Positions 42,390 to 55,385 are shown, numbered from the stretch's first letter. The stretch is DNA of 64,000 nt from Lentimicrobium saccharophilum (GCF_001192835.1 NZ_DF968182.1:1729975-1793974); one strand, 5' to 3'. Numbers and translations are program-made. Notes: generated by a model from the sequence alone, not told the origin.

Positions 42390-45300
42390 TCAGAAATCCT
42401 CGGCCTTCGAAGCCATCAGTTTCTCATACTCATCTTTCGATCCGACGATCAGATCATCGTATTCACGAAGTCCGGTACCGGCAGGGATAAGATGTCCGAC
42501 GATCACATTTTCCTTCAGACCGAGCAGTTCATCACTCTTGGCATTGATGGATGCAACCGTAAGTACTTTGGTTGTCTCCTGGAATGAAGCCGCTGAGATA
42601 AAGCTCTTGGTCTGCAGCGAGGCACGGGTTATCCCCTGAAGTACCTGTTTTGCAGTGGCCGGCTGTGCATCGCGGGCTTCAACCAGTTTTTTGTCACGGC
42701 GTTTCAGCAGCGAGTTTTCATCACGCAGTTTACGGGCTGTAACGATCTGACCCGGCTTCAGGGTTGTAGAATCACCCGGATTAATGACAACCTTCTTGCC
42801 GAAGATCCAGTCATTCTCGTCATGAAAATCTATCTTGTTAACAAGCTCACCTTCAAGGAATTTAGTATCTCCCGGATCTGCAACCTCAACTTTACGCATC
42901 ATCTGGCGGACAATCACCTCATAATGCTTATCGTTGATCTTAACCCCCTGAAGCCTGTAAACCTCCTGGATTTCGTTGACTATATATTCCTGAACTTTCA
43001 TGGGGCCTTTGATCGCCAGAATATCGCTGGGGGTCATGGCGCCTTCCGAAAGTGGTGTACCGGCTTTTACATAGTCATTCTCCTGGGCAAGAATCTGCTT
43101 TGAGGTCGGGATCAGATAACTCTTTTCTTCCCCTGTCTTTGAGGTAATAATGACCTCGCGGTTACCACGCTTAAGTTTCTTACCAAAGGAAACTACGCCA
43201 TCGATTTCAGCCACGATGGCAGGATCAGAAGGATTACGCGCTTCAAACAACTCGGTTACCCTGGGAAGACCACCTGTGATGTCACCGGATTTTCCAACTG
43301 CACGCGGAATCTTGACAAGGATTTCACCGGCTTTGATCATACGGCCTTCTTCCACGATAATGTGCGATCCGACCGGGATATCATAAACCCTGAGGTCAGA
43401 GCCATCGCCGGAAACAATGCGGATACTCGGATTTTTCGCTTTTTGTCTGGATTCGATGATAACTTTATCATGATAACCGGTCTGCTCGTCCGATTCCACC
43501 CGGTAGGTCGTACCTTCCACGATATTGTCGAAAACTACCTTTCCGGAAACTTCCGAAAGAATTACGGCGTTATACGGATCCCAATCACTGACCAGGCTTC
43601 CCTTGGTTACATCATCACCCTGGCGGAAGTAAAGGTTGGCTCCGTAAGGAATATGGGCCGAAGAAAGAATGATGCCTGTTTTCCTGTCAACGATACGCAT
43701 TTCAGCCGAACGGCCGATCACGATATCATATTTCTTTCCTTCAGCGTTTTCGTATTCAACAAATCTGAGCTCATCAATCTCCAGAATACCATCATACTTG
43801 GCCTCAATACGTGAAGCAACGGAGATGTTGGAAGCAGTACCCCCGACGTGGAATGTACGCAGGGTAAGCTGCGTTCCCGGCTCCCCGATCGACTGTGCGG
43901 CAATCACACCAACAGCCTCTCCCTTCTGAACCATCTTACCTGAAGCCAGGTTACGTCCGTAGCATTTGGCGCAAACGCCCTGTTTTGATTCACAGGTAAG
44001 TACCGAACGGATTTCAACAGCCTCAATCGGTGAATCTTCGATAATGCGGCAGATATCCTCGGTAAGTTCCTCTCCGGCTTCTACAATCAGTTCGCCGGTC
44101 TGGGGATGATAAATGTCATGCAGGGTAACGCGGCCAAGAATCCGGTCATAGAGGGTCTCCACAATTTCCTCATTTTTCTTGAGGGCCGTGGTTGTAAGAC
44201 CGCGCAAGGTACCGCAGTCAGGCTCCGTAATAACCACATCCTGGGCAACATCAACCAGCCTGCGGGTAAGATATCCGGCGTCGGCAGTCTTCAGCGCGGT
44301 ATCGGCAAGACCCTTACGGGCACCGTGGGTAGAGATAAAGTACTCAAGAACCGAAAGACCTTCCTTGAAGTTCGAAAGAATCGGGTTTTCGATAATCTCG
44401 CCACCAGTAGCACCTGATTTCTGCGGCTTGGCCATAAGACCCCTCATCCCTGAAAGCTGACGGATCTGCTCTTTCGATCCACGGGCTCCTGAATCCAGCA
44501 TCATATAAACCGGGTTGAAACCCTGCTTGTCTTTTGCCAGATTCTCCATCAGGGTATAAGTAAGCCTCGAGTTGGTATGTGTCCAGATATCGATGATCTG
44601 GTTGTAACGCTCATTGTTGGTAATGAAACCCATGTTGTAGTTGCCCACAACTTCTTCCACCTCTTCATTTGCCTGGCTGACCAGTTCTTCCTTAACTTCG
44701 GGTACAATTACATCGCTCAGCGTAAAGGAAAGTCCGCCTTTGAAAGCCATGGTATATCCAAGGTTCTTGATATCATCAAGGAACTGGGCTGTTTTGGCCG
44801 TTCCGGTCTTCTTCAGCACATCACCGATGATGTCGCGGAGTGCTTTTTTTGTAAGCAGCTGGTTGATATACCCGTATTCCTGTGGAACTACCTGGTTGAA
44901 TAATACGCGTCCAACGGTCGTTTCAATAAGTTTCTCAACGGGAACGCCTTTCTCAACCTCAGTGATTCTGACTTTAATATAAGCATGCAGATCTATCACG
45001 CGCTCGTTGTAGGCAATAATCACTTCTTCAGGAGAATAAAAACTCATCCCCTCTCCTTTCACCGGATTCTCGGGAATTGATTTTCTTCCTTTGGTCATGT
45101 AATACAACCCTAGCACCATGTCCTGCGAAGGAACGGTAATAGGTGCACCGTTGGCGGGATTCAGAATATTATGTGAAGCGAGCATCAGAAGCTGGGCTTC
45201 CAGCACTGCGGCATTTCCAAGGGGTACATGAACAGCCATCTGGTCACCGTCAAAGTCGGCGTTGAAAGCGGTACATACCAGGGGATGCAGCTGAATGGCC

Positions 45301-46694
45301 TTTCCTTCAATCAGTTTAGGCTGAAACGCCTGGATTCCCAGACGGTGAAGTGTCGGAGCGCGGTTCAGCATTACAGGATGTCCCTTCAGGATATTTTCGA
45401 GGATATCCCATACAACAGGATCCTTGCGGTCAACAATTTTCTTGGCCGATTTCACGGTCTTGACAATGCCCCTTTCAAGCATCTTCCTGATAATGAATGG
45501 CTTGAACAACTCAGAAGCCATATCCTTAGGCAAACCACACTCATTGAGCTTCAGCTCGGGGCCGACGACGATCACCGAACGGCCGGAGTAGTCAACACGT
45601 TTACCAAGAAGGTTCTGACGGAAACGACCCTGCTTGCCTTTCAGGCTGTCGCTGAGCGATTTAAGGGCCCGGTTTGATTCAGTCTTAACCGAATTGGCCT
45701 TGCGTGAATTATCAAACAAAGAATCAACGGCTTCCTGAAGCATACGCTTTTCATTGCGCATGATCACATCGGGAGCCTTGATCTCAATCAGTCTTTTGAG
45801 CCGGTTATTGCGGATAATCACCCTGCGGTACAGGTCGTTAAGATCGCTGGTGGCAAAACGTCCGCCATCCAGGGGCACCAGTGGACGCAGTTCCGGCGGA
45901 ATCACAGGAACCACTTTCACGATCATCCATTCAGGACGATTTTCGATACGGGACTGGGCATCGCGGAAAGCTTCAAACACCTGAAGACGTTTCAGCGCCT
46001 CAGCCTTACGCTGCTGTGATGTTTCATTATTAGCCTTGTGCCTGAGTTCGTATGATTCGAAGTCAAGGTCAAGATTTTTCAGCAGTTCAAACAGAGCCTC
46101 AGCCCCCATTTTAGCAACAAATTTGTTAGGGTCGCTGTCATCAAGATACTGATTCTCCTTCGGCAATGAATCAAGCACTTCGAAATACTGCTCTTCGGTA
46201 AGCAGGGCAAGTTTTTCGACCTTAACATCTTCCTTAAGCATTACTCCATCCATAACTCCCGGCTGAACAACCACATACCGTTCATAATAGATGATAGAAT
46301 CAAGTCGTTTGGTATTCAGGTTAAGCAACGCGCCGATTTTGTTGGGTAATGACCTGAAAAACCAGATATGTGCAACCGGAACAACGAGCTGAATGTGGCC
46401 CATGCGTTCGCGGCGTACCTTCTTTTCTGTAACTTCAACGCCACAGCGGTCACAAACGATCCCCTTGTAGCGTATCCTCTTATATTTTCCGCAATGACAT
46501 TCCCAATCCTTTACCGGGCCAAAAATCCTTTCGCAGAATAAACCATCACGTTCGGGTTTATAGGTGCGGTAGTTAATTGTTTCGGGCTTCAGCACTTCAC
46601 CGCTCGAGCGCTCGAGGATCATTTCCGGTGAAGCCAGGCTGATGGTAATCTTGGAAAAATTGCTGGAAATGGTGCTGTCTTTTCTGAAAGCCAT
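42390..46694 (-). CDS. rpoC: RNA polymerase subunit beta-prime
   Basis: 1,434 aa from the ATG at 46694 ([15 protein letters not shown]), the usual Bacteroidota start; an upstream in-frame extension into the intergenic region has no similarity. The zinc-binding [20 protein letters not shown] lies near residue 67, the catalytic NADFDGDQ near 478, and the second zinc cluster (CGT...[13 protein letters not shown]) in the C-terminal half. It contributes the magnesium-holding active centre of RNA polymerase. It follows rpoB by 97 bases and ends at a strong terminator. Confidence 0.98.
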   Translation of the reverse strand: MAFRKDSTISSNFSKITISLASPEMILERSSGEVLKPETINYRTYKPERDGLFCERIFGPVKDWECHCGKYKRIRYKGIVCDRCGVEVTEKKVRRERMGHIQLVVPVAHIWFFRSLPNKIGALLNLNTKRLDSIIYYERYVVVQPGVMDGVMLKEDVKVEKLALLTEEQYFEVLDSLPKENQYLDDSDPNKFVAKMGAEALFELLKNLDLDFESYELRHKANNETSQQRKAEALKRLQVFEAFRDAQSRIENRPEWMIVKVVPVIPPELRPLVPLDGGRFATSDLNDLYRRVIIRNNRLKRLIEIKAPDVIMRNEKRMLQEAVDSLFDNSRKANSVKTESNRALKSLSDSLKGKQGRFRQNLLGKRVDYSGRSVIVVGPELKLNECGLPKDMASELFKPFIIRKMLERGIVKTVKSAKKIVDRKDPVVWDILENILKGHPVMLNRAPTLHRLGIQAFQPKLIEGKAIQLHPLVCTAFNADFDGDQMAVHVPLGNAAVLEAQLLMLASHNILNPANGAPITVPSQDMVLGLYYMTKGRKSIPENPVKGEGMSFYSPEEVIIAYNERVIDLHAYIKVRITEVEKGVPVEKLIETTVGRVLFNQVVPQEYGYINQLLTKKALRDIIGDVLKKTGTAKTAQFLDDIKNLGYTMAFKGGLSFTLSDVIVPEVKEELVSQANEEVEEVVGNYNMGFITNNERYNQIIDIWTHTNSRLTYTLMENLAKDKQGFNPVYMMLDSGARGSKEQIRQLSGMRGLMAKPQKSGATGGEIIENPILSNFKEGLSVLEYFISTHGARKGLADTALKTADAGYLTRRLVDVAQDVVITEPDCGTLRGLTTTALKKNEEIVETLYDRILGRVTLHDIYHPQTGELIVEAGEELTEDICRIIEDSPIEAVEIRSVLTCESKQGVCAKCYGRNLASGKMVQKGEAVGVIAAQSIGEPGTQLTLRTFHVGGTASNISVASRIEAKYDGILEIDELRFVEYENAEGKKYDIVIGRSAEMRIVDRKTGIILSSAHIPYGANLYFRQGDDVTKGSLVSDWDPYNAVILSEVSGKVVFDNIVEGTTYRVESDEQTGYHDKVIIESRQKAKNPSIRIVSGDGSDLRVYDIPVGSHIIVEEGRMIKAGEILVKIPRAVGKSGDITGGLPRVTELFEARNPSDPAIVAEIDGVVSFGKKLKRGNREVIITSKTGEEKSYLIPTSKQILAQENDYVKAGTPLSEGAMTPSDILAIKGPMKVQEYIVNEIQEVYRLQGVKINDKHYEVIVRQMMRKVEVADPGDTKFLEGELVNKIDFHDENDWIFGKKVVINPGDSTTLKPGQIVTARKLRDENSLLKRRDKKLVEARDAQPATAKQVLQGITRASLQTKSFISAASFQETTKVLTVASINAKSDELLGLKENVIVGHLIPAGTGLREYDDLIVGSKDEYEKLMASKAEDF

Positions 46695-46791
46695 ATGCTG
46701 TTTGATAAGGTATGAAAGAGTAAAAAACAAACATGCGGTAAATGTCTGCCATTTTGCATATCAGGCAATATGGCAGACACTTCCGTAAATA

Positions 46792-49700
46792 TTAATCGAA
46801 AGAGATGTTAAGTCCGAGACCTCTGAGCTCGTGCACAAGAACATTGAACGATTCCGGGATACCCGGGATCGGCATGTTATCGCCTTTTACAAGCGCCTCA
46901 TAAGCTTTGGCCCTGCCCATTACATCATCTGATTTCACAGTGAGGATTTCCTGCAGAATATGCGATGCACCGAATGCTTCAAGAGCCCAGACCTCCATTT
47001 CTCCGAAACGCTGGCCCCCGAACTGAGCTTTACCTCCGAGAGGCTGCTGGGTAATGAGGGAGTAAGGTCCGATAGAACGGGCGTGCATCTTGTCATCCAC
47101 CATATGGTGAAGCTTGAGCATGTAAATGTAACCTACGGTAGCCGGCTGGTGGAAACGTTCACCGGTACCTCCGTCGTAAAGGTAAACCCTTCCGTTCTCC
47201 GGAAGCCCGGCCTGACGCATATATTCATTAATCTGCTCATCGGTGGCACCGTCAAAAATCGGAGTGGCAAAATGCAATCCCAGTTTTTTCCCGGCCCAAC
47301 CCAGCACGGTTTCATAAATCTGTCCAAGGTTCATACGCGACGGTACACCCAAGGGATTCAGAACAATATCCACCGGTGTTCCGTCAGGGAGGAAAGGCAT
47401 ATCCTCTTCGCGAACGATACGGGCAACAATACCTTTGTTACCGTGACGGCCTGCCATTTTATCACCCACCTTCAGCTTGCGCTTCTTGGCAACATAGACC
47501 TTGGCCATCTGTACAATTCCGTTTGGCAGGTCATCACCTACAGTGGCAACAAACTTCCTGCGGTTGTAAACGCCGAGGATCTCTTTGTACTTAATGATAT
47601 AGTTGTTGATAAGCGTTTTAACCAGCTCGTTCACATCCTTATCGGTTGTCCACTTACCAGGGTTAACACTCAGGTAATCAATACCCATCAGCATTTTCTG
47701 GGTGAATTTGATCTTTTTGGGTACAATCTCCTCCTTAAAGTTATTGTAAACGCCCTGAGAGGTTTTCCCTGAAACCAGCACGGTCAGCTTATCAACAAGT
47801 TTGGTTTTCAGGTCCTGAGAATTCTTTGCAAATTCATCATCAAGCACCTTCACCATGTCTTTTTCTTTGGCTTTCACCTTGCGGTCCTTGATCATGCGCG
47901 AGAAGAGCTTCTTATCAACGACCACACCCTTCATCGAAGGAGGTGCCTTGAGTGAGGCATCTTTCACGTCTCCGGCCTTGTCACCGAAAATCGCCCTGAG
48001 GAGTTTTTCTTCCGGGGTAGGATCACTTTCACCTTTCGGGGTGATCTTACCGATAAGGATATCGCCTTCATTTACCTCGGCTCCGATGCGGATCAATCCG
48101 TTTTCGTCAAGGTCCTTGGTAGCTTCTGTGCTGACATTCGGAATGTCATTGGTCAGCTCCTCAACACCACGTTTGGTGTCACGCACTTCCAGTACAAATT
48201 CCTCGATATGGATAGAGGTGAAAATATCCTCTTTAACGACCTTTTCAGAGATTACAATCGCATCCTCAAAGTTATATCCCTTCCAGGGCATGAATGCCAC
48301 CATCAGGTTACGCCCAAGCGCAAGATCACCCTTGCTGGTTGCATATCCTTCGCAAAGAACCTGGCCTTTTTTCACCCGGTCACCTTTACGAACCACCGGA
48401 CGGAGGTTCATACAGGTATTCTGATTGGTTCTCGAGAATTTGGTAAGCTTGTAATGTTTTACATCATCATCAAAACTTACGAGTTTTTCATCTTCAAGCC
48501 TGGTATGACGTATTACTATTTCAGTCGCATCCACAAATTCGACCAGTCCGTCGCTTTCTGCATTGACGAGTACACGGGAATCAAAAGCAACATTGCGCTC
48601 AATACCTGTACCAACAATCGGGGCTTCAGGGTTGAGCAGCGGGACTGCCTGACGCATCATGTTTGAACCCATCAAAGCGCGGTTGGCATCGTCATGTTCA
48701 AGGAACGGAATCAGCGAAGCTGCGATGGAAGCGATCTGATTGGGAGCGATGTCGATAAGGTCAACATTCTCCTTTTCAACGATAGGATAATCGGCCAGGT
48801 AACGCACTTTGATACGCTCGTTTTCGAAATTACCGGCATCATCAAAAGGTGTGGTAGCCTGCGCAATAACTTTGTTTTCTTCTTCTTCTGCACTAAGATA
48901 AACCGGATCCTCATTCACTGCTACTTTACCGTTTACAACACGCTTATACGGTGTTTCAATAAATCCGAGCCTGTTGATCTTCGCATAAACGCAAAGAGAA
49001 GAGATAAGACCGATATTCGGGCCTTCAGGTGTTTCAATGGTACACAGACGGCCGTAATGGGTGTAATGCACGTCGCGAACCTCGAAACCGGCACGCTCGC
49101 GCGACAAACCTCCCGGACCAAGCGCAGATACCCTTCTTTTGTGGGTGAGTTCTGCCAGGGGGTTGGTCTGGTCCATGAACTGTGACAGCTGATTCGTTCC
49201 AAAGAACGAGTTGATCACTGAAGAAAGGGTTTTCGCATTGATAAGATCAGTTGGCGTAAACACTTCATTGTCACGAACGTTCATTCTTTCACGAATGGTA
49301 CGGGCCATACGGGCAAGGCCTACACCAAACTGGTTGTATAGCTGCTCACCAACGGTACGGATTCTGCGGTTACTCAGATGGTCGATGTCATCAACTTCCG
49401 TGCGAAGGTTAATCAGACCAATCAGGTACTTTATGATGGAAATGATATCCTCTTTGGTCAGAACTTTAGTCTCAATGGGGATATCAAGATTCAGTTTTTT
49501 GTTAATTCTGTAACGTCCTACATCTCCGAGATCGTAGCGTTTATCGGAGAAGAAGAGTTTTTCAATAATACCCCTTGCCGTTTCCTCATCAGGCGGTTCG
49601 GCATTGCGGAGTTGCCTGTAGATAAATTCCACGGCTTCCTTTTCGGAATTGGCGGTATCCTTTTGCAGGGTATTGAATATAATCGAATAGTCAATATTAT

Positions 49701-50598
49701 CAGGGTCATCGCGATGGAGCAACACGGTTTTTGCTCCGGATTCAACGATGAGATCAATGTGATGGTTTTCAATCACAGTCTCGCGGTCGATGATGACCTC
49801 GGTACGTTCAATGGAAACGACCTCTCCGGTGTCCTCATCCACAAAATCCTCTATCCAGTTTTTAAGCACCCTGGCAGCAAGACGGGAACCGACAACTTTT
49901 TTCAGACCAGCCTTGGACACTTTAACTTCTTCAGCAAGATTGAAGATTTCGAGGATGTCTTTATCAGTTTCGTAGCCAATAGCCCTGAGCAACGTGGTGA
50001 CCGGCAGTTTTTTCTTCCGGTCGATATAGGCATACATCACGTTGTTGATGTCTGTGGTAAATTCCATCCACGATCCCTTAAAAGGGATAATCCGGGCTGA
50101 GAAAAGCTGCGATCCATTGGCGTGGTAACTGGTTCCGAAGAATACGCCGGGCGAGCGGTGCAACTGCGATACAACAACCCTTTCGGCACCATTGATCACA
50201 AAAGTACCTTTAGGGGTCATGTAAGGAATCATTCCAAGATAAACATCCTGTATGATTGTCTCAAAATCTTCGTGCTCCGGATCGGTACAATAAAGTTTCA
50301 GCTTGGCCTTCAGTGGGATACTATAGGTCAATCCCCTTTCAATACATTCTTCTATTGAATAGCGGGGCGGATCAATGAAATAATCCAGGAACTCAAGCAC
50401 GAAATTGTTCCTGGCGTCAGTGATCGGGAAATTTTCTGCAAATACCTTATACAAGCCTTCCGAAGCCCTGTTTTCGGGGTTGGTTTCCAATTGGAAAAAA
50501 TCCTGAAATGACTTGATCTGGATATCAAGAAAATCAGGATATTCGGCTTGAACCTTTGAGGTTGCAAAACTTATTCTATCAATTTTTTTTGAAGCCAA
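46792..50598 (-). CDS. rpoB: RNA polymerase subunit beta
   Basis: 1,268 aa if translation begins at the TTG at 50598, giving an N-terminus [15 protein letters not shown] that matches the length of Bacteroidota RpoB. The first in-frame ATG is about 110 codons further in, inside conserved sequence, so a non-ATG start is needed; an earlier in-frame TTG at 50640 is less likely. Signatures: [10 protein letters not shown], the rifampicin-pocket segment [27 protein letters not shown], and the C-terminal [21 protein letters not shown]. Rifampicin-contact residues look wild type. It is separated from rplL by a double hairpin. Confidence 0.96.
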   Translation of the reverse strand: MASKKIDRISFATSKVQAEYPDFLDIQIKSFQDFFQLETNPENRASEGLYKVFAENFPITDARNNFVLEFLDYFIDPPRYSIEECIERGLTYSIPLKAKLKLYCTDPEHEDFETIIQDVYLGMIPYMTPKGTFVINGAERVVVSQLHRSPGVFFGTSYHANGSQLFSARIIPFKGSWMEFTTDINNVMYAYIDRKKKLPVTTLLRAIGYETDKDILEIFNLAEEVKVSKAGLKKVVGSRLAARVLKNWIEDFVDEDTGEVVSIERTEVIIDRETVIENHHIDLIVESGAKTVLLHRDDPDNIDYSIIFNTLQKDTANSEKEAVEFIYRQLRNAEPPDEETARGIIEKLFFSDKRYDLGDVGRYRINKKLNLDIPIETKVLTKEDIISIIKYLIGLINLRTEVDDIDHLSNRRIRTVGEQLYNQFGVGLARMARTIRERMNVRDNEVFTPTDLINAKTLSSVINSFFGTNQLSQFMDQTNPLAELTHKRRVSALGPGGLSRERAGFEVRDVHYTHYGRLCTIETPEGPNIGLISSLCVYAKINRLGFIETPYKRVVNGKVAVNEDPVYLSAEEEENKVIAQATTPFDDAGNFENERIKVRYLADYPIVEKENVDLIDIAPNQIASIAASLIPFLEHDDANRALMGSNMMRQAVPLLNPEAPIVGTGIERNVAFDSRVLVNAESDGLVEFVDATEIVIRHTRLEDEKLVSFDDDVKHYKLTKFSRTNQNTCMNLRPVVRKGDRVKKGQVLCEGYATSKGDLALGRNLMVAFMPWKGYNFEDAIVISEKVVKEDIFTSIHIEEFVLEVRDTKRGVEELTNDIPNVSTEATKDLDENGLIRIGAEVNEGDILIGKITPKGESDPTPEEKLLRAIFGDKAGDVKDASLKAPPSMKGVVVDKKLFSRMIKDRKVKAKEKDMVKVLDDEFAKNSQDLKTKLVDKLTVLVSGKTSQGVYNNFKEEIVPKKIKFTQKMLMGIDYLSVNPGKWTTDKDVNELVKTLINNYIIKYKEILGVYNRRKFVATVGDDLPNGIVQMAKVYVAKKRKLKVGDKMAGRHGNKGIVARIVREEDMPFLPDGTPVDIVLNPLGVPSRMNLGQIYETVLGWAGKKLGLHFATPIFDGATDEQINEYMRQAGLPENGRVYLYDGGTGERFHQPATVGYIYMLKLHHMVDDKMHARSIGPYSLITQQPLGGKAQFGGQRFGEMEVWALEAFGASHILQEILTVKSDDVMGRAKAYEALVKGDNMPIPGIPESFNVLVHELRGLGLNISFD

Positions 50599-50645
50599 GG
50601 TGGTAAAATTTAAAGTAAGAACTCTTAATAATTTAAACAATTAAT

Positions 50646-50712
50646 CCCGATCACCATAATCGGGAAACAGCAGACTCTGAACCTACGCATACGCGTAGGA
50701 ACAGAATCTGCT
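50646..50712 (-). promoter_or_regulatory. Double hairpin in the rplL-rpoB gap
   Basis: Minus-strand RNA order: first a long stem (50712-50669) with 11 outer pairs (one G-U), a 2x2 internal loop and 7 inner pairs capped by a 4-base loop; then CCCGAT...ATCGGG (50664-50646). It begins 28 bases after the rplL stop. No T-run follows, so it is not a plain terminator. The same gap in Escherichia coli holds an attenuator and an RNase III site, and a similar role is likely here. Confidence 0.65.
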
Positions 50713-50740
50713 TGTATAATTGCAAAATAATCCCATCTAC

Positions 50741-51121
50741 TTATTTTACTTCAACCTCTGCACCAGCTTCTTCAAGTTGTTTTTTGAGTGCTTCAGCTTC
50801 ATCCTTGGAAACGCCTTCCTTGATTGCTTTGGGAGCAGCGTCAACCAGTTCTTTAGCTTCTTTCAGTCCAAGGCTGGTGAGTTCTTTAACAAGCTTGACA
50901 ACAGCAAGTTTAGCCTGTCCTGCTGCCTTGAGGATAACGTCGAATTGGGTTTTCTCTTCAACTGCAGCGGCTTCTCCTGCCCCTGCGCCGCCTGCCATCA
51001 TTACGGGAGCTGCTGCTGCGGGCTCAATGCCATATTCATCTTTGAGAATCTGGGCTAATTCGTTAACTTCCTTAACAGTCAGGTTAACCAATTGTTCTGC
51101 GAAAGCTTTTAAGTCTGCCAT
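50741..51121 (-). CDS. rplL: Ribosomal protein L7/L12
   Basis: 126 aa. The N-terminal dimerisation helices ([28 protein letters not shown]), an Ala/Gly-rich hinge (residues about 34-54) and the globular C-terminal domain ([38 protein letters not shown]) are all present. It forms the ribosomal stalk that recruits translation GTPases. It follows rplJ by 76 bases and precedes the double hairpin. Confidence 0.98.
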   Translation of the reverse strand: MADLKAFAEQLVNLTVKEVNELAQILKDEYGIEPAAAAPVMMAGGAGAGEAAAVEEKTQFDVILKAAGQAKLAVVKLVKELTSLGLKEAKELVDAAPKAIKEGVSKDEAEALKKQLEEAGAEVEVK

Positions 51122-51197
51122 TTTTATTGTTGTTTTAATTGTTTTACAATGAAACGTGATTTGTTTTTTCGGAGCTTCCTAATGAAGCAAATGTATA

Positions 51198-51713
51198 CTA
51201 CCGCTCAGAGAGGGTTTTCAGAACTCCGCTCAATTTATGACCACCCGACTGAAGTGCTGAAACCACATTGATTGCAGGTGACTTGAGGGCCAGGATAATA
51301 TCGGCGATAAGTTCATTCTTGGATTTGATGTTGACAAGCATATCAAGGCTATGATCGCCCATAAACGACATTTCTTCTACATAAGCACCCTTAAGTATAG
51401 GTTTGTCGCTTGTTTTGCGGAACTCCTTGATCAACTTGGCCGGTCCATTGTTTACTTCCGATAACATGATGGAAGTAGCACCCTTCAGTGCGCCGTAAAG
51501 CGGTGAGAAGTCCTTTCCGGAACGCTCCATTGCTTTACGCAACAATGTATTTTTAACAACGATCAACTTGACGTCCTTCTTGAAGCATAACCTTCTCAAC
51601 TTACTGGTAACTTCAACGTTGAGGTCGGAGATATCAGTAATATAAATGTTATTGCTGTTGCTCAGCTGCTCGGTCAGGGTGTCAATAAGTTGACTCTTTT
51701 CTTCTTTTCTCAT
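51198..51713 (-). CDS. rplJ: Ribosomal protein L10
   Basis: 171 aa, normal for the family. MRKEEKSQLIDTLTEQL, the YITDISDLNV strand, FKKDVKLIVVKNTLLRKAME and GATSIMLSE are typical L10 features; the C-terminal helix binds L7/L12 dimers. Base of the ribosomal stalk. In many bacteria L10 also represses translation of its own mRNA, but the 40-base gap to rplA holds no obvious leader structure. Confidence 0.97.
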   Translation of the reverse strand: MRKEEKSQLIDTLTEQLSNSNNIYITDISDLNVEVTSKLRRLCFKKDVKLIVVKNTLLRKAMERSGKDFSPLYGALKGATSIMLSEVNNGPAKLIKEFRKTSDKPILKGAYVEEMSFMGDHSLDMLVNIKSKNELIADIILALKSPAINVVSALQSGGHKLSGVLKTLSER

Positions 51714-51753
51714 GATTTTCTTTCGGTTTACGAGGAAAGTTCAACAGATTAAC

Positions 51754-52449
51754 TTACACGGTGAATGATTTCTGATCAACACGTATACCCGGGCCCATGG
51801 TACTTGACATGAATAATGACTTCATGTAAGTGCCTTTAGCAGCTGAAGGTTTCAGCTTCACGATGGTGTGAAGCAGTTCCTTCGCATTTTCGAGTAATTG
51901 CACCTCATCGAAAGAGGATTTACCGATCGCTGCGTGAATGATTCCGAATTTGTCAACTTTAAAATCAATTTTACCTGCTTTAGCTTCCTGAACGGCTTTT
52001 CCCACTTCCATGGTAACTGTTCCGGTTTTCGGGTTAGGCATAAGTCCACGGGGACCCAGTATTTTACCGAGTGCACCAACTTTGGGCATTACGCTGGGCA
52101 TAGTGATGATTACATCCACGTCGGTCCAACCCTCTTTGATTTTCTGGATATACTCATCCAGTCCATAAAAATCAGCACCGGCAGCTTTGGCTTCATCTTC
52201 CTTATCCGGGGTGCACAATACCAATACCCTTACAGTTTTACCGGTACCGTGAGGCAGCATTACAGTACCCCTGACCATCTGATTGGCCTTACGGGGGTCG
52301 ACACCCAGTCTGACGTCAATGTCAACCGAGCTGTCGAACTTCGTACTGGAAGTCTGCTTTACGATTTTTATGGCATCATTCAGGGAGTAGGTCGCGCTCT
52401 TATCGAACTTAGCCAGAGCCTCTTTCCTTTTTTTTGTCAATTTAGCCAT
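51754..52449 (-). CDS. rplA: Ribosomal protein L1
   Basis: 231 aa, full length. Conserved segments: [46 protein letters not shown], the [24 protein letters not shown] core and the C-terminal [10 protein letters not shown]. It binds 23S rRNA at the L1 stalk and helps release deacylated tRNA. It follows rplK by 63 bases. Confidence 0.98.
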   Translation of the reverse strand: MAKLTKKRKEALAKFDKSATYSLNDAIKIVKQTSSTKFDSSVDIDVRLGVDPRKANQMVRGTVMLPHGTGKTVRVLVLCTPDKEDEAKAAGADFYGLDEYIQKIKEGWTDVDVIITMPSVMPKVGALGKILGPRGLMPNPKTGTVTMEVGKAVQEAKAGKIDFKVDKFGIIHAAIGKSSFDEVQLLENAKELLHTIVKLKPSAAKGTYMKSLFMSSTMGPGIRVDQKSFTV

Positions 52450-52512
52450 TTCGCGCCTTTGTTATGAATTGTTTAAACGTTCGTAATTCCAACCAATGGT
52501 AGAACTACTTGA

Positions 52513-52959
52513 TCAGTCATTAGCAAAAGGCGGGTTACCGGTTACGGTAATTCCCATACTTCTTGCTGTTCCGGCAACCATCCGCATCGCAGATTCAATA
52601 GTGAAGGCGTTCAGGTCGGCCATCTTGATTTCAGCAATAGCTTGAACCTGATCCCATGAGACAGAACCCACCTTTTTACGGTTAGGTTCAGCGGATCCGC
52701 TTTTCAGTTTGGTTGCTTCTAACAACTGCACTGCAACCGGCGGGGTTTTGATGATAAAATCAAAAGACTTGTCCTTATAAACGGTGATAATTACCGGAAG
52801 AACCTTGCCAGCCTGATCCTGGGTACGCGCATTGAACTGCTTGCAGAACTCCATAATGTTCACACCCTTAGAACCCAATGCAGGCCCTACTGGTGGGGAA
52901 GGATTGGCTGCTCCACCTTTTATCTGCAGTTTGATTAAACCGCTTACTTCTTTTGCCAT
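52513..52959 (-). CDS. rplK: Ribosomal protein L11
   Basis: 148 aa. [37 protein letters not shown] marks the N-terminal domain, and the C-terminal rRNA-binding domain contains the GTARSMGI motif. It forms the GTPase-associated centre with 23S rRNA. Lies 43 bases after nusG. Confidence 0.98.
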   Translation of the reverse strand: MAKEVSGLIKLQIKGGAANPSPPVGPALGSKGVNIMEFCKQFNARTQDQAGKVLPVIITVYKDKSFDFIIKTPPVAVQLLEATKLKSGSAEPNRKKVGSVSWDQVQAIAEIKMADLNAFTIESAMRMVAGTARSMGITVTGNPPFAND

Positions 52960-53002
52960 TTGTGTAAACTTAGTGAGTGAATTGACTACACTTTCCCGTT
53001 CG

Positions 53003-53545
53003 TCAATCTTTCTCTACCTGCATAAAGCCCAGTTCGAGCGGGGTTTTACGGCCAAAAATCTTGACCATTACCTTCAACTTTTTCTTCTCTTCGTTTATCT
53101 CTTCGATAATACCTGTGAAACTGTTGAAAGGCCCGTCGATTACGGTTACGGTTTCGCCGACGATAAACGGAACACTGACTTCTTCGCCCTGTTCGGTTAA
53201 TTCATCGACTTTACCCAGTATGCGATTAACTTCCGCAGGCCTGAGGGGAACGGGTTCACCTTTAGACCCAAGAAAGCCTAAAACTCCGGGCACATTTTTA
53301 ATGATGTGCGGAATTTCACCAGTTAAGATCGCTTCTATCAGCACATAGCCCGGAAGATAATTCCGCTCTTTGCTGACTTTCTTACCTTTACGTACCTGAT
53401 AAACTTTTTCTGTAGGGATAAGAACCTGCGTAATAAAGTCACTTAAACCAAGGCGATTGATTTCACTTTCAAGGTATTGCTTTACCTTTTTCTCATTCCC
53501 GCTGATGGCCCGGATGACGTACCACTTTTTAATTTGTTCACCCAT
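53003..53545 (-). CDS. nusG: Transcription antitermination/elongation factor NusG
   Basis: 180 aa. An N-terminal NGN domain ([20 protein letters not shown], with [13 protein letters not shown]) is followed by a C-terminal KOW domain ([22 protein letters not shown]). It binds RNA polymerase and links it to Rho or ribosomes. It lies 73 bases downstream of secE. Confidence 0.97.
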   Translation of the reverse strand: MGEQIKKWYVIRAISGNEKKVKQYLESEINRLGLSDFITQVLIPTEKVYQVRKGKKVSKERNYLPGYVLIEAILTGEIPHIIKNVPGVLGFLGSKGEPVPLRPAEVNRILGKVDELTEQGEEVSVPFIVGETVTVIDGPFNSFTGIIEEINEEKKKLKVMVKIFGRKTPLELGFMQVEKD

Positions 53546-53618
53546 ACAGAATGACGTAATTGATAAGATTGAATATCAAATAACTGATATTGAAAAGTAG
53601 AAGAAAGAGGTTAACTAA

Positions 53619-53816
53619 CTAAAACAGCAGGTAGAACTGTTTCAATATAGTTTGGAAAGACATATCCATCAAATAAACGACTAACGCGATTATAAGGGAA
53701 GCGATGGATACTACTACTGCACTGTTCTGGAGCTCACTCCAGCTGGGCCAGGAAGTTTTGTGCACCAACTCATCGTAACTTTCGTTGATGTATTCCTGAA
53801 TCTTTGTCTTTGCCAT
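53619..53816 (-). CDS. secE: Preprotein translocase subunit SecE
   Basis: 65 aa, the short single-helix form. SYDELVHKTSWPSWSELQNSAVVV carries the conserved W-P/S-W region before the membrane helix (ASLIIALVVYLMDMSF). It clamps the SecYEG channel. The gene sits between tRNA-Trp and nusG as in most Bacteroidota. Confidence 0.95.
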   Translation of the reverse strand: MAKTKIQEYINESYDELVHKTSWPSWSELQNSAVVVSIASLIIALVVYLMDMSFQTILKQFYLLF

Positions 53817-53835
53817 TTAACCAGTATTATTTTTG

Positions 53836-53908
53836 CACGGGTGGAGAGACTCGAACTCCCAACCAACGGTTTTGGAGACCGCTACTCTACCAATTGAGCT
53901 ACACCCGT
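53836..53908 (-). tRNA. tRNA-Trp (CCA anticodon)
   Basis: 73 bases. Acceptor arms ACGGGTG/CACCCGT pair fully; the anticodon loop reads CTCCAAA and the T loop TTCGAGT. No encoded 3' CCA. Lies between tuf and secE. Confidence 0.96.
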
Positions 53909-54016
53909 TTGAGTAAATTTCCTCTCAGAGATTTATCTCCGCCAATTGTATTTATTTAATATGGCAGAGATAAAGGCACTCCGCAGCCGGAATACCTTTA
54001 TCTCAGATTTAGCTTA

Positions 54017-55204
54017 TTAGTCAAGAATTTCAGTTACCTGACCTGCACCTACGGTACGTCCGCCTTCACGGATAGCAAAACGCAGGTTCTTAGCCATAGC
54101 GATAGGAGCGATCAGCTTAACGGTAACAGAAAGGTTGTCACCAGGCATAACCATTTCAACTCCTTCGGGAAGATGAACTTCACCGGTAACGTCGGTAGTC
54201 CTGAAATAGAACTGGGGACGGTACTTGTTGTGGAAAGGAGTGTGACGACCACCTTCTTCTTTCTTCAGGATATAGACTTCACCCTTGAATTCCTTATGAG
54301 GAGTGATTGAACCGGGTTTTGCGATAACCATACCACGGCGGATCTCGTCCTTGTCAATACCACGAAGGAGCAGACCAGCGTTGTCTCCGGCTTCCCCTGT
54401 ATCAAGGATCTTACGGAACATTTCAACTCCGGTAACAACTGATTTCAGTTTATCTGCATCAAGACCGATAATTTCAACGGGGTCACCAGTGTGGATAACG
54501 CCGGTTTCAATACGACCTGTAGCAACGGTACCACGGCCGGTGATGGAGAATACGTCCTCGATAGGCATGAGGAAAGGCTTGTCAACATCACGCGGAGGCA
54601 GGGGAATCCATGTATCAACGGCTTCCATCAGTTCCATTACTTTTTCAACCCATTTGGGCTCCTTGTTCAATCCGCCGAGTGCTGAACCACGGATAATCGG
54701 AGAATTATCTCCATCAAAACCGTAGAAAGTAAGCAGATCGCGAATTTCCATCTCAACGAGATCAAGAAGTTCAGGGTCGTCAACAAGGTCAACCTTGTTC
54801 ATGAAAACAACCAGGCGGGGAACACCTACCTGACGGGCGAGCAGGATGTGCTCACGGGTCTGGGGCATGGGGCCGTCAGTTGCGGCAACCACCAGGATAG
54901 CGCCGTCCATCTGGGCAGCACCGGTAACCATGTTCTTTACGTAGTCGGCGTGTCCGGGACAGTCAACATGCGCATAGTGGCGGTTTGCGGTCTGATACTC
55001 AATGTGGGCAGTATTAATAGTAATACCCCTTTCTTTTTCTTCCGGAGCATTGTCAATTGAATCGAATGACCGGTATTCCGATAACCCGGCATCAGCAAGG
55101 ATGAGGGTAATAGCAGCGGTTAAGGTAGTTTTACCGTGGTCAACGTGACCGATGGTACCAACATTAACGTGCGGTTTGGAACGATCGAATTTTTCTTTTG
55201 CCAT
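54017..55204 (-). CDS. tuf: Elongation factor Tu
   Basis: 395 aa. GTP-binding motifs GHVDHGKT (about 19-26), DCPGH (near 81) and NKVDLVD (near 136); domains II and III are complete to the final [11 protein letters not shown]. It delivers aminoacyl-tRNA to the ribosome. Flanked by tRNA-Thr upstream and tRNA-Trp downstream, the conserved tRNA-tuf arrangement. Confidence 0.99.
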   Translation of the reverse strand: MAKEKFDRSKPHVNVGTIGHVDHGKTTLTAAITLILADAGLSEYRSFDSIDNAPEEKERGITINTAHIEYQTANRHYAHVDCPGHADYVKNMVTGAAQMDGAILVVAATDGPMPQTREHILLARQVGVPRLVVFMNKVDLVDDPELLDLVEMEIRDLLTFYGFDGDNSPIIRGSALGGLNKEPKWVEKVMELMEAVDTWIPLPPRDVDKPFLMPIEDVFSITGRGTVATGRIETGVIHTGDPVEIIGLDADKLKSVVTGVEMFRKILDTGEAGDNAGLLLRGIDKDEIRRGMVIAKPGSITPHKEFKGEVYILKKEEGGRHTPFHNKYRPQFYFRTTDVTGEVHLPEGVEMVMPGDNLSVTVKLIAPIAMAKNLRFAIREGGRTVGAGQVTEILD

Positions 55205-55264
55205 ATTAAATAATTGTTGTTAATTGTAAATTAATGAAAACTTACGTTCAGTAAACTAAATCAG

Positions 55265-55336
<72 letters not shown>

Positions 55337-55385
55337 TTTAATGCCGGACTGCATATTCAATACAATCCGACAGTTTTAATCATTG

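Noticed and set aside
50590..50640. Missing ATG of rpoB as evidence of a frameshift.
   Set aside because: The frame is intact through the whole protein and a TTG gives the expected N-terminal length, so a non-ATG start is the simpler reading.
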